Positions 1 through 8,315 of a stretch of DNA of 50,839 nucleotides are shown one piece after another. The notes under the pieces were generated by a model. It was not told the origin of the DNA, did not search any database, and saw only the letters and a list, made by a program, of their open reading frames with translations. This DNA is from an uncultured Eubacteriales bacterium (GTDB taxonomy: Bacteria; Bacillota; Clostridia; Christensenellales; Borkfalkiaceae). The stretch lies in contig UQZE01000001.1 in the NCBI GenBank assembly GCA_900545325.1, positions 1 through 50,839 of the forward strand, read 5' to 3'. The position numbers and the translations under genes are program-made. How positions within the stretch are numbered: position 1 is the stretch's first letter; each line of letters begins with the position of its first letter.

Positions 1-53
1 AAAATTGCGGGCGCGTTCTTTTATAATAAAAGGGGGGAATATGATGAACGTTA

Positions 54-611
54 TCAGATGGCGTCCTTCTGCGGCGCCGTTTCCGTGCGGTAGTAGTCGA
101 TATAATCGGACACCGAATGCGCGATGGTCTCCGCCATGCGGTAGATCAGGCTCAGCCGCGTCAGGTTGAAGAGCTGGTAATTTTTAAAGGACTTCACGGC
201 CACTACGCCGATAATGCTCACGTCGCCGATCTCGCTTAAATTCTTGTTCACGCCGAGGCCGGGTTTCAGTCCCTTGTCCACGGCCTTGATCAGCCCCACG
301 TCGTCCGTTTCGCCCACGGCCGCGTCTATGGCGATGACCATGGACTTCGGGTGCAGCTGCTTTAAATACCGCCGCACGTATTCCACTTCTTTGGACGTAA
401 TCGGCTGGTTGAGCGTACCGTAGATATACGCGCCCGCGTTCCTCTGTTTCAGAAAAGTCCCGACCAGCGGGCCGAGGGAATCGCCCAGCACCAGATCGCT
501 GCCCACGCACACGATGATCGGCGCGGCGTTGTCCGCGTTGAATTCCTTGAGCGCCTGGAAAATCCCGTTGTTTGCATACTTGTTGAATACGTTGAAAGTA
601 TAAGTTTTCAT
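54..611 (-). CDS. yyaC: YyaC-like sporulation protein (DUF1256 family)
   Basis: The 185-residue product matches the DUF1256/YyaC family of predicted germination-protease-like sporulation proteins. The signature is IIVCVGSDLVLGDSLGPLVG near residues 32-51, where a nucleotide-like loop carries the conserved D and GDSLGP, followed by VIAIDAAVG near 92-100, which gives the second acidic residue. The catalytic role in this family is inferred from resemblance to the GPR protease fold; the substrate is not established. The start ATG at 611 is preceded by GAAGGCGG. A forespore-type promoter is plausible at 635-663. The gene diverges from cvpA. Length is normal for the family. Confidence 0.85.
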   Translation of the reverse strand: MKTYTFNVFNKYANNGIFQALKEFNADNAAPIIVCVGSDLVLGDSLGPLVGTFLKQRNAGAYIYGTLNQPITSKEVEYVRRYLKQLHPKSMVIAIDAAVGETDDVGLIKAVDKGLKPGLGVNKNLSEIGDVSIIGVVAVKSFKNYQLFNLTRLSLIYRMAETIAHSVSDYIDYYRTETAPQKDAI

Positions 612-634
612 GCCCTGCCGCCTTCTTTTTCTAT

Positions 635-663
635 AATGATACCCGCGGCGCGGGAAATTATAC
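635..663 (-). promoter_or_regulatory. Possible sigma-F/G-like promoter for yyaC
   Basis: On the minus strand GTATA (663-659) is separated by 15 bases from GGTATCATT (643-635), which resembles the forespore consensus GYATA-N15/16-GGnnAnAnTR. B. subtilis yyaC is known to be forespore expressed, so the site fits. It is a motif match read by eye and was not tested. Confidence 0.4.
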
Positions 664-675
664 CTCTTTTTAGAG

Positions 676-704
676 TTGTATTTATTTTATTTTTGTGGTA
701 ATAT
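676..704 (+). promoter_or_regulatory. cvpA promoter, start site at the ATG
   Basis: TTGTAT (676-681), 17 bases, TG-G-TAATAT (-10 at 699-704). Eight bases separate the -10 box from ATG 713, so transcription should begin at or within 2 bases of the start codon. No Shine-Dalgarno sequence precedes the ATG. Confidence 0.5.
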
Positions 705-712
705 TGATTTAT

Positions 713-1483
713 ATGGCAAACTTACTTCTTTCCTCCAACGCCGCAGTGGACATCGTTCTCATCGCGATCATGGCGCTGTTTGCTTTCTACGGCTTTATAA
801 AGGGGTTTACGTCGCTCCTCGTGCGTTTTCTCGCGGGAATTCTCACGCTGGTGCTTTCGTTCGTCCTGTGCCGCAATGCGGCCGATTTTTTAAATGACGT
901 CTTCGGCATGACGGACAAGCTCGGCGCCTCCGTCGCGGGCGCCCTGCCCGGGGTGTTCGGCGAAGAACTGATGAGCATGCCCGTTTCCATGGTGAACGAG
1001 GGCAATTTAGGTTCGCTCTCCGTTCCCAAGTTCATCGTCAACCTGCTTTTGAAAATCGCTTCGGACGGCTCCGTCCCCGCGGATACCGCCGTCGTAGACG
1101 TGCTCGCGCCCGCGTTCGCATACTATATCGCTGTCGTCATCGGGTTCGTGCTTTGCTATATCCTGTTCAGAATATTGTTTTTCCTTATCGGCAGGCTCTT
1201 CAAAGGGGTAAACAAAATCCCCCTGCTCGGCGGCGTCAACCGCCTGCTCGGTTTTCTGCTGGGGGCAATCCAGGGCTTTCTCGTCGTTTACGTCGCGCTT
1301 TCGGTCGTCGACCTGCTGCCTTTCGGGTTTCTGGAAGGTTTCAAAAACCTGCTGGCGGCGTCCAAGGTCGCAAGCGGCATCATGAGCATCAACGTGTTCG
1401 GCATACTCTTCGGCACGGTCAATCCGCTCGATTACATCACGGGCAAAACCGCGTTTCTAAACTCGCGTTATGGATACATTTAA
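713..1483 (+). CDS. CvpA family membrane protein
   Basis: The 256-residue protein has the CvpA-family layout: an N-terminal block of hydrophobic helices containing AIMALFAFYGFIKGF (about residues 18-32), a helix at about 40-56, a soluble stretch, then two more membrane helices around residues 145-170 and 185-212, the latter with NRLLGFLLGAIQGFL, which resembles the family signature GxxxGxxxG. CvpA relatives are needed for colicin V export in E. coli and for envelope stress tolerance elsewhere; the mechanism is unknown. ATG 713 is preferred over the in-frame GTG at 695 because the promoter places the transcript start near 712. The 3' end overlaps the hydrolase gene by 14 bases. Confidence 0.8.
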   Translation: MANLLLSSNAAVDIVLIAIMALFAFYGFIKGFTSLLVRFLAGILTLVLSFVLCRNAADFLNDVFGMTDKLGASVAGALPGVFGEELMSMPVSMVNEGNLGSLSVPKFIVNLLLKIASDGSVPADTAVVDVLAPAFAYYIAVVIGFVLCYILFRILFFLIGRLFKGVNKIPLLGGVNRLLGFLLGAIQGFLVVYVALSVVDLLPFGFLEGFKNLLAASKVASGIMSINVFGILFGTVNPLDYITGKTAFLNSRYGYI

Positions 1484-2348
1484 AATAGCCTTGCTGCAGC
1501 TCCTGCCCGAAAGCACGCTGCGGGGCAATATCGAAAAGGGGATTTCTTACTGCAGGGCCGCAAAAAAGGCGGGGGCGGATCTCGCCCTCTTTCCCGAAAT
1601 GTGGAGCAACGGTTACCGCATAGGTTCGCCCGCCGATCTTGCGGAGGAGGCCGTCGCCTCCGACGGCGAATTTTTGCGGCGGTTCGCCGGCTGCGCAAAG
1701 GAACTCGGCATGGCGATATGCGTTACCTATCTGGAAAAGTTTTCGCCCGCGCCGCGCAACTCGCTCGCGCTCTTCGACGGACGGGGCGAAAAAGTGCTTG
1801 ACTACTCCAAAGTGCATACCTGCGATTTCGGGGAAGAACGCCTGCTCGCGGCGGGGGACGGGTTCCGCACCGCCGAACTCGAAACCGGCGAAGGCCCGGT
1901 CAAGATCGGCGCCATGATCTGTTACGACAGGGAGTTTCCCGAAAGTGCGCGCGTCCTCATGCTGCAGGGTGCGGAAATCATTCTCGTCCCCAACGCCTGT
2001 CCCATGGAAATTAACCGCCTTTCCCAGCTGCGGGCCAGGGCGTTTGAAAACATGCTGGGCATAGCCACGTGCAACTATCCCGCGCCGCACCCCGACTGTA
2101 ACGGACATTCCAGCGCGTTCGACGGCGTGGCATATATGCCCGAAGTTCCCGTTTCCCGGGATACGTGTATTCTCGAAGCGGGCGAACAGGAGGGCGTTTA
2201 CATAGCGGAATTCGATCTCGCCGCCCTGCGCGCTTACCGCAGGGCGGAGGTGCACGGCAACGCGTACCGCCGTCCGGAAAAATACGCGGCGCTCCTCGAT
2301 AAGACCGTCCGCGAACCGTTCATCCGCAACGACCGTAAAGAAAGATAA
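1470..2348 (+). CDS. Carbon-nitrogen hydrolase (nitrilase superfamily)
   Basis: The 292-residue cytoplasmic enzyme shows the Glu-Lys-Cys triad of the nitrilase superfamily: Glu43 in LALFPEMW, Lys in DYSKVHTCDF near residue 114, and Cys in GAMICYDREFPES near residue 151. These enzymes hydrolyse amides or nitriles, for example N-carbamoylputrescine, omega-amides or D-amino acid derivatives. The CYDREFPES context is typical of amidase-type members, but the substrate cannot be assigned. The gene overlaps cvpA by 14 bases in another frame and has no strong ribosome site, suggesting translational coupling. It ends at a hairpin terminator shared with the converging acetyltransferase. Confidence 0.85.
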   Translation: MDTFKIALLQLLPESTLRGNIEKGISYCRAAKKAGADLALFPEMWSNGYRIGSPADLAEEAVASDGEFLRRFAGCAKELGMAICVTYLEKFSPAPRNSLALFDGRGEKVLDYSKVHTCDFGEERLLAAGDGFRTAELETGEGPVKIGAMICYDREFPESARVLMLQGAEIILVPNACPMEINRLSQLRARAFENMLGIATCNYPAPHPDCNGHSSAFDGVAYMPEVPVSRDTCILEAGEQEGVYIAEFDLAALRAYRRAEVHGNAYRRPEKYAALLDKTVREPFIRNDRKER

Positions 2349-2379
2349 AGAGGAAAGCGTCTTCCGCTTTCCTCTTTTA
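2348..2379. terminator. Bidirectional terminator
   Basis: GAGGAAAGCG and CGCTTTCCTC pair around a short loop, with A-rich sequence on the left and TTTTATTTT on the right. It serves the convergent hydrolase and acetyltransferase genes. Confidence 0.85.
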
Positions 2380-2381
2380 TT

Positions 2382-2888
2382 TTAAACTAAATATTTTATC
2401 ATGCCCGCTATCGCGTATCCTTCCTTCCGCACGCGCTCTCCCGTAAAGGCAAAGCCGTTCTTTTTCCAAAACGCCGCGGCTTTTTCGCTCCCCTCTATCA
2501 CGCCGAGCTTTACTTTTAAATAGCCGCTCTCTTTGAAAAAGCGGAAAATTTCCCGCGCGAGCCGACTGCCTTCGCCCGCTCCCTGCCTCGTCTTATCGAG
2601 CATAAAAAGACCTATGTAGGCCGTTTCTCCGTCGGGATACCCCGCTATCAGGTCGGCCTCCGCGATCAGCCGCCCGCCGTCGAAAAAACCGATATAATAT
2701 TTGTCCTCATATCCCTTGCCCGGCGGCAGGGCGGCAAGGTTTTCCCGAAAGCTCTCCGCCGACGGGGACGAAAAGGTGAGCGCGAAAAAATCGGCGTTGC
2801 CGCTTTCGAGCGCGTATACCGCGGCGGCGTCTTTTTCGCTGAGCCGCCTTGCAAAAAAGCGCGGGGATATGTTTCCGATTTCCGTCAT
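2382..2888 (-). CDS. GNAT-family N-acetyltransferase
   Basis: The 168-residue protein fits the GNAT fold: YIGLFMLDKTRQGAGEGSRL (about 90-110) is the beta4/motif A acetyl-CoA binding region (consensus QxxGxG/A, here RQGAGEG), and VKLGVIEGSEKAAAFWKKNG (about 125-145) is motif B, where the AxxFWKKNGF pattern is diagnostic. The acceptor substrate is unknown. Its ATG overlaps the stop codon of the response regulator (TGATG at 2890-2886), so it is probably the last gene of the gltX-kinase-regulator transcript. Confidence 0.85.
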   Translation of the reverse strand: MTEIGNISPRFFARRLSEKDAAAVYALESGNADFFALTFSSPSAESFRENLAALPPGKGYEDKYYIGFFDGGRLIAEADLIAGYPDGETAYIGLFMLDKTRQGAGEGSRLAREIFRFFKESGYLKVKLGVIEGSEKAAAFWKKNGFAFTGERVRKEGYAIAGMIKYLV

Positions 2889-3535
2889 CAGTCGTTTTTC
2901 ATGGCGTTTTCAATGATCTCTTTCGCCTGCACGCGGTTGGCGGCGCCCAGCTTGATATAGATGCCGCTGATATAATTGCGCACCGTACCCTCGCTGATCT
3001 CCAGCGCCGTGGAGATCTGGCGGTTGTTGAAGTTTTCCGAAACCATCATCGCGATCTCCGTTTCCCTGTCGGAAAGCTGAAAGGCGCGTTTGAGCCGTAT
3101 TTCCTTGCCCGTAGTAACCATTTTCGCGGCCGCCGTGATCTTTTTTGCGATGTTGGTCGGCAGAATGAGCTCGCCGTTGTAAGCGTTCACCACGGCGTCT
3201 ATGAGGGAGGAGGCGTTGATATCCTTTAAGAGATAACCGCTCGCGCCGTAATTGATGGCGTCCAAAATATAGTCGCTGTCGTCGAAAGTCGTTAAAATCA
3301 CCACCTTGATGTCGGGATAGTTCTTTTTGATCTCGCGGGTGGCGATCACGCCGTTCATATTTGGCATGCGTATGTCCAAAAGCACCACGTCGGGTTTTTC
3401 TTCGGCAATCTTTTTCAAACAGTCTTCTCCGTCGGAGGCGAGCGCTATGACCTTTATTTTTTCCGAAGTTTCCAAAACGGTTCTGATGCCTTCGGCGAGT
3501 ATTTTCTGATCGTCCGCGATGATGACTTTAATCAT
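2888..3535 (-). CDS. NarL/LuxR-type response regulator
   Basis: The 215-residue protein has an N-terminal receiver domain (residues about 1-120) with the acidic pair in IIADDQ, phospho-acceptor Asp in PDVVLLDIRMPNMNG (about residue 54), Thr/Ser in VVILTTFDD and Lys in GYLLKDI. The C-terminal LuxR helix-turn-helix (about 148-210) contains LSDRETEIAMMV and ISEGTVRNYISGIYIKL. It should bind DNA as a dimer when phosphorylated by the kinase encoded just upstream, with which it overlaps by 8 bases. This is the LiaR/DesR-like organisation. Target genes are unknown. Confidence 0.93.
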   Translation of the reverse strand: MIKVIIADDQKILAEGIRTVLETSEKIKVIALASDGEDCLKKIAEEKPDVVLLDIRMPNMNGVIATREIKKNYPDIKVVILTTFDDSDYILDAINYGASGYLLKDINASSLIDAVVNAYNGELILPTNIAKKITAAAKMVTTGKEIRLKRAFQLSDRETEIAMMVSENFNNRQISTALEISEGTVRNYISGIYIKLGAANRVQAKEIIENAMKND

Positions 3536-4739
3536 TGTTTTCTCCTTTATTGAGGTGCGCGGGCAGGATAAGCTTTATTTCCATGCCCTCGTCTTCTTCG
3601 GTATAAAACTCCGCGCTGCCGCCGAGCTTTTCGGCGCCCGCCCGCATGGAACCGAGCCCGTATCCCTCTTTGAAATCGTCCTTGCCCATGCCGTTGTCCG
3701 AAAGAAGAAAGCGTATTTCGCCGTCGGAAATCTTCAGTTCGAACAAAAACGCCGTCGCGCGGCCGTGGCGTATGCCGTTATTCAGCCCCTCTTTGAGCGA
3801 AGTATAGATGAAAAAGCCGATTTCCTCGTCTACGTCTATCTCCTCCGGATACTTCGCGCGGATCACGATATCCGTGCCCTCCATCGTTTCCGCAATGGCT
3901 TTATCGAGAGAAGCCACCAGGTTGAACGGCACGTATTCGCCCGAAAGCACGCGCACGGACTTTCTCAGTTCCTCGAGCGCGGTAACCGCCTGCATGTTGG
4001 CGGAAACGATTCTGCTCTTGGCCTCCTCGGGATCGGTGTCGAATTTGAGTTTCGCGGCCTCGGTCTGCACGATAATGGTCGTGATAGAATGGCCCGTGGT
4101 ATCGTGGATCTGCTTTGCTATGCGGTTGCGCTCCTCGAGCTGCGCCATTTCCTTCAGATTTTCATTGGCTTCCTGCAGTTTTTTTTCGCGTTCCGCCACT
4201 TCCTGCAGATTTTTTACCACTTCCTTGTTCTTTTTGATGATCACGTTCAGCATGTTCGCGATGGTAAACACCAGCGTGAAAACGATAAACTCGTTGATAA
4301 CGGTGGCGAGCAGTACGGAAAAGTCGAAAGCCGCGGGGGCGAAGATATAATCGCGCACGCCTATGCTGACGGCGTACGCCACAAAGGAAAGCCCGCCGAA
4401 CACGCAGTTCCCCTTAAGCGTGTTGTTCATGTAAAAATCCACGAGGATGAGGGAATAGAGCGTGGATAAAAACGGCATGGAAAACATCAGGGAATACACC
4501 AGCAGTATGACGTATTCCACCGCATAAAACACCGCTTTGACCGCGAGATTTTTTATAAAGAAAGAGTTTGCCTCGAATACGATAAACAGTCCGAGCGACA
4601 AAGAAAGGGCCACATACCACCGTTTTCCGCCCTGAACGGACAAAATGACAAGCAGAACGAAAAGGCAGATGCTGCAGCCGACCTTGATGATGTCGGCCAC
4701 GTCGTATTTCTTCAGCTTATAGAAATTTTTTATTTCCAT
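3528..4739 (-). CDS. Membrane sensor histidine kinase (HisKA_3/HPK7)
   Basis: The 403-residue kinase begins with about five or six hydrophobic helices (residues about 18-190), followed by a coiled coil (about 195-235), the HisKA_3 phospho-acceptor region ERNRIAKQIHDTTGHSITTI (His near 220-225) and a HATPase domain with N-box SLKEGLNNGIRHGRA and G-box LSDNGMGKDD/GYGLGSMRAGAEKLGG. With almost no extracytoplasmic domain it probably senses a membrane signal, as LiaS and DesK do. ATG 4739 overlaps the gltX stop codon (TGATG), and the longer in-frame upstream extension would lie inside gltX, so this start is favoured. Confidence 0.9.
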   Translation of the reverse strand: MEIKNFYKLKKYDVADIIKVGCSICLFVLLVILSVQGGKRWYVALSLSLGLFIVFEANSFFIKNLAVKAVFYAVEYVILLVYSLMFSMPFLSTLYSLILVDFYMNNTLKGNCVFGGLSFVAYAVSIGVRDYIFAPAAFDFSVLLATVINEFIVFTLVFTIANMLNVIIKKNKEVVKNLQEVAEREKKLQEANENLKEMAQLEERNRIAKQIHDTTGHSITTIIVQTEAAKLKFDTDPEEAKSRIVSANMQAVTALEELRKSVRVLSGEYVPFNLVASLDKAIAETMEGTDIVIRAKYPEEIDVDEEIGFFIYTSLKEGLNNGIRHGRATAFLFELKISDGEIRFLLSDNGMGKDDFKEGYGLGSMRAGAEKLGGSAEFYTEEDEGMEIKLILPAHLNKGENND

Positions 4740-6181
4740 CACATTCCGAGAAGCGCCATGGAATAATCGAGGCGTCTGAGCGTTTCCTCCTTGCCGAGCA
4801 GTTCCGCAAGCTCCATCACGCCGCCGGGGGTGGATTCCCTGCCGCTGATGGCGATTCTCACGCACCACAGCACCTGGCCGTTTTTCATGCCGAGGCGGGA
4901 TACGAGCGCCATCAATTCGTCGTGCAGGGTGTTGAAATCGAAAGCGCCGAGCGAGGCGAGCAGCTCTCTCGCCGCGGGCAGAACTTTTTTGGCGATCTCG
5001 GCGTCCGTCTTCATCTTTTTATGAGTGAAAAGAGCGACGTCGTATTCGCCGAATTCCTCCAAAAAGTCCACCTTTTCGGGGATTTCGGCAAAGGTTTCTA
5101 TCCTCGTTTTCAAAAGCGCCGCTATTTTTTTCAGATCGTATTTGCCGTATACCTTGCTCTTTTTAAAAAAGGGCAGGCCGCGCTCCACGAACTCTTCGTC
5201 GCCCATTTCCTTGATATATTCGCCCGAAAGCCAGCGCATTTTCGTTTCGTCGAAGATGGAGGGGGACTTGGATATGCCGTCCAGCGAAAAATGTTCCGTA
5301 AGCTCTTTCAGGCTCATTTTCTCTATATTTTCCTTGGGGCTCCAGCCGAGCAGGGCGATATAGTTGACGATGGCTTCTTTCACGAACCCTTTCTCCACGA
5401 AATCGGCGTAGCTCGCGTCCCCGTTGCGCTTGGAAAGCTTGTGCCGCTCGTCCTTCATGATGGGCGGCAGGTGAATATAAACGGGGCGCTCCCAGCCGAA
5501 CGCGTCGTACATCAGGTTGTATTTCGGCGTGGAGGAAAGGTATTCGCTGCCGCGTATGACGTGCGTGATGCCCATCAGGTGATCGTCCACCACGTTGGCG
5601 AAATTATACGTCGGCATGCCGTCGCTCTTGATCAGAATGCCGTCCTCCATATCCTTGAAATCGACGGATATATCGCCGTAAACGAGGTCATGGTAGCTCC
5701 CCGTTCCCTCTTCGGGAATGTTTTGGCGGATAACGTAGGGCGCGCCGCTTTTCAGCTTTTGTTCTATTTCCTCTTTCGAAAGGCGCAGGCAATGCTTGTC
5801 GTAACGGCAGTTGCCGTTTCCGTCGCGCAGCGACTCTATGCGTTCCTTATCGCAGAAACAATAATACGCCCCGCCGAGTTCCACCAGTTTTTTCGCGTAT
5901 TCGGTGTAGATGTCCTTTCTTTCGCTCTGCACGTAGGGGCCGTAACCGCCGCCGACGTCGGGACCTTCGTCGTAGACGATTCCGGAATCTTTCAGCGTGT
6001 CGTAAATGATTTCCACGCTGCCCTCCACATAGCGCTGCAGATCGGTGTCCTCTATCCGCAAAATAAAGTCCCCGCCGCGCTGTTTCGCATATAAAAACCC
6101 GTAAAGCGCCGTTCTCAGTCCGCCGATATGCAAATATCCCGTGGGACTGGGCGCGAATCTCGTTCTAACCTTGTCTGCCAT
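4739..6181 (-). CDS. gltX: Glutamate-tRNA ligase
   Basis: The 480-residue class I aminoacyl-tRNA synthetase charges tRNA-Glu. The HIGH motif appears as PTGYLHIGG (about 12-20) and the KMSKS motif as HKLSKRNG (about 240). The C-terminal anticodon-binding alpha-helical cage follows. Length and motifs match bacterial GluRS. A ribosome site (GGAGAAG) precedes ATG 6181. It lies 11 bases after radC and its stop overlaps the histidine kinase start, giving an unusual gltX-kinase-regulator-acetyltransferase string. Confidence 0.95.
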   Translation of the reverse strand: MADKVRTRFAPSPTGYLHIGGLRTALYGFLYAKQRGGDFILRIEDTDLQRYVEGSVEIIYDTLKDSGIVYDEGPDVGGGYGPYVQSERKDIYTEYAKKLVELGGAYYCFCDKERIESLRDGNGNCRYDKHCLRLSKEEIEQKLKSGAPYVIRQNIPEEGTGSYHDLVYGDISVDFKDMEDGILIKSDGMPTYNFANVVDDHLMGITHVIRGSEYLSSTPKYNLMYDAFGWERPVYIHLPPIMKDERHKLSKRNGDASYADFVEKGFVKEAIVNYIALLGWSPKENIEKMSLKELTEHFSLDGISKSPSIFDETKMRWLSGEYIKEMGDEEFVERGLPFFKKSKVYGKYDLKKIAALLKTRIETFAEIPEKVDFLEEFGEYDVALFTHKKMKTDAEIAKKVLPAARELLASLGAFDFNTLHDELMALVSRLGMKNGQVLWCVRIAISGRESTPGGVMELAELLGKEETLRRLDYSMALLGM

Positions 6182-6192
6182 GTCTTCTCCTT

Positions 6193-6885
6193 TTACCGCT
6201 GTTTTATTTCTTCCAGCCTGTCGCTGTAATAATAACTGTACGTTCTGTTTCCCGCAACGATCACGTGGTCGGAAAGCTCCACGCCGTGCAGCGCCAGAAG
6301 TTTATATAATTTCTCCGTCGTTTCGTCGTCCTTTTTCGAGGGCGAGGGATTGCCGCTCAGATGATTGTGGATCGCCACCGCGCGTTTCGGGCGGGCGACG
6401 ATTATGCTCTGCGCCAGTTCTTTCGGATCGATAAAAACTTCGTCCTTCAGTCCGCAGGCGAAGGACGCTTTCGAAAGGATAAAGCTCTTTTCGTCGAGAA
6501 GATAGAGGGAAAACACCTCTTCTTCCAGCGCGCCGAACTCTTCGGCGAGCCTTTCTTTCATCTTTATGTAGATAAATTTTTCCTTCCCGCGGGTTTTTTC
6601 CCCGGCCAGCCGTTCCGCGAGCGCGGCGTACAGCCTGATGGCGAGGCAGGTCTTTTCGCCCACCCCGTCCACGCTTTTCAGCACCTCCGCGTCGGCGGAA
6701 AGCACGTTTTTCAGGGAACCGAACGTCCTTAAAAGCTTATGCGCCAGCGGATTGGTGTCCTTTCTCGGCAGAGCGGAATAGAGCATGATCTCCAGCACCT
6801 CGTGTTCGCTCAGGGAATCGGGATATTTCAGAAACCGTTCCGTCATGCGCCGTCTGTGCCCGCTGTGAATGTTTTTATCTTCCAT
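6193..6885 (-). CDS. radC: RadC/JAMM-domain DNA repair protein
   Basis: The 230-residue protein has an N-terminal helix-hairpin-helix segment (SADAEVLKSVDGVGEKTCLA, about residues 63-82) and a C-terminal MPN/JAMM metalloprotease-like domain with HNHLSGNPSPSKKD (about 174-187). The His-x-His and Asp metal ligands are present, but the usual Pro of HNHPSG is Leu. The cellular role of RadC proteins is uncertain despite the name. ATG 6885 is chosen because an extended -10 promoter ends 8 bases upstream; an ATG at 6903 is possible but would lie upstream of the predicted start site. No ribosome site is visible. Confidence 0.88.
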   Translation of the reverse strand: MEDKNIHSGHRRRMTERFLKYPDSLSEHEVLEIMLYSALPRKDTNPLAHKLLRTFGSLKNVLSADAEVLKSVDGVGEKTCLAIRLYAALAERLAGEKTRGKEKFIYIKMKERLAEEFGALEEEVFSLYLLDEKSFILSKASFACGLKDEVFIDPKELAQSIIVARPKRAVAIHNHLSGNPSPSKKDDETTEKLYKLLALHGVELSDHVIVAGNRTYSYYYSDRLEEIKQR

Positions 6886-6893
6886 ACGTATCA

Positions 6894-6921
6894 ATTTTAC
6901 CATATTTTCATAAAAAATCAA
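6894..6921 (-). promoter_or_regulatory. radC promoter, start site at the ATG
   Basis: On the minus strand TTGATT (6921-6916), 16 bases, then TGG-TAAAAT (-10 at 6899-6894). Eight bases separate the -10 box from ATG 6885, so the mRNA is predicted to be leaderless. Confidence 0.5.
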
Positions 6922-7037
6922 TCGTTTCTTCCGCAAAATCCCTTTTCGGCATAAAATTTTGAATTTTCCCCGCGTTTCTTTTGCATTTTTTCCCGAAATG
7001 GAATACAATAATACCATAAACTCATGGAAGGCGGAAC

Positions 7038-8300
7038 ATGTTAGACAAACAGCTTTATATTGACGATCTGGCTAAACTCATATCCAAAAAGAGCGTGCAG
7101 GGCGCCCCGCGGGAAAACGCGCCGTTCGGCGCGGAAGTCAAGGCCGCGCTCGATCTGTTTTTAGAGATCGGCGCGCGCATGGGCTTCACCGCGGTCAATC
7201 ACGATAATCATATAGGCGAACTGACCTGCGGCGAGGGCGAGGAATTCGGCATCATAGGCCATCTCGACGTCGTTCCCGCAGGGGACGGCTGGCACACCGA
7301 CCCGTATACGCTCACGCTGAAAGACGGCAAGTATTACGGCCGCGGCACCACGGACGACAAGGGGCCTACGCTCCTTTGCCTTTACGCGCTCAAAGAACTC
7401 AAGGACGGCGGCGCGAAATTCAATAAAAAAGTGCGTTTTTTCGTCGGCTGCAACGAAGAATCGGGCTGGGCGGACGTAGAACATTATAAGAAAAACGGCG
7501 GCACGTTTCCGAAATGGGGTTTCTCTCCCGACGGCGATTTTCCCGTGGTCTATGCGGAAAAGGGGCCGAACAGAGTGGTATTTCATCTGCCGTACGCGGG
7601 AAAATTCAAAAACCTGTCGGGCGGCACGGTGGTCAACGCCGTATGCGCCTATGCCTGCGCGAACGGGCCGACCGATCCCGCTTTGCTGCAAAAACACGGG
7701 TTAAAGGCGACGGGGGATAAAATAGAGAGTTTCGGCAAGAGCGCGCACGGCTCCATGCCCGAACTCGGCAAAAACGCCATACTGCCCCTGCTCCGCTATA
7801 TGGCTGACTGCGGCGAAAACGTGGGCGCGCTTATCGATATTTTCGAAGACAAGGCGGGCATTACCGCGCAGGGCAACGAAACGGGCATGGCGACAATCAG
7901 CCCCGACCTCGTTTCGCAGACCGACGGCGAGATCGTGCTCACCGCCGACTTCCGCGTGCCCGCGCGCATGAAAGCGGAGGATTTTTTTCCTATTTTCGAC
8001 AAGATGAACGTAAAATACGAATTTTTCAAGAACCGCGATCCGCTATACGTGCCGAAAGACAGCGAAACGGTGCAGAAACTGATGAAAGCGTATAACGAAG
8101 CCACGGGACAGAACCTGCGGCCCATCAGTCAGCGCGGGGCTACGTTCGCCTCCGTTTTCGAATGCGGTACTGCGTTCGGCCCGGAATTTCCGGGAGAAGA
8201 GAGCAGCATACATCAGCCCGACGAATTTATCAAGGACAGCGATATCGATCTGATGTACGACATCTATTTCAAGGGAATAAAAGCGGTAACCACGGAATAA
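7038..8300 (+). CDS. PepV-like M20 dipeptidase
   Basis: The 420-residue cytoplasmic zinc peptidase belongs to family M20 (PepV/Sapep). Visible metal and catalytic residues are GHLDVVPAGDGW (His and catalytic Asp, about residues 72-83), RGTTDDKGPT (bridging Asp, about 104-113), CNEESGW (Glu-Glu pair, about 139-145), an Asp in FSPDGDFPV and a C-terminal His in SSIHQPDE. Such enzymes release amino acids from dipeptides. ATG 7038 follows GGAAGGCGG, and TTGCAT-17-TACAAT lies upstream. The gene is followed after 15 bases by the amino-acid kinase gene, probably in one transcript. Confidence 0.9.
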   Translation: MLDKQLYIDDLAKLISKKSVQGAPRENAPFGAEVKAALDLFLEIGARMGFTAVNHDNHIGELTCGEGEEFGIIGHLDVVPAGDGWHTDPYTLTLKDGKYYGRGTTDDKGPTLLCLYALKELKDGGAKFNKKVRFFVGCNEESGWADVEHYKKNGGTFPKWGFSPDGDFPVVYAEKGPNRVVFHLPYAGKFKNLSGGTVVNAVCAYACANGPTDPALLQKHGLKATGDKIESFGKSAHGSMPELGKNAILPLLRYMADCGENVGALIDIFEDKAGITAQGNETGMATISPDLVSQTDGEIVLTADFRVPARMKAEDFFPIFDKMNVKYEFFKNRDPLYVPKDSETVQKLMKAYNEATGQNLRPISQRGATFASVFECGTAFGPEFPGEESSIHQPDEFIKDSDIDLMYDIYFKGIKAVTTE

Positions 8301-8315
8301 AGGAAGGAAATACGA

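Noticed and set aside
31..220. Plus-strand ATG at 41 behind AAGGGGGG
   Set aside because: The ribosome-site-like sequence is good, but the frame is antisense to yyaC, short and without protein-like features.
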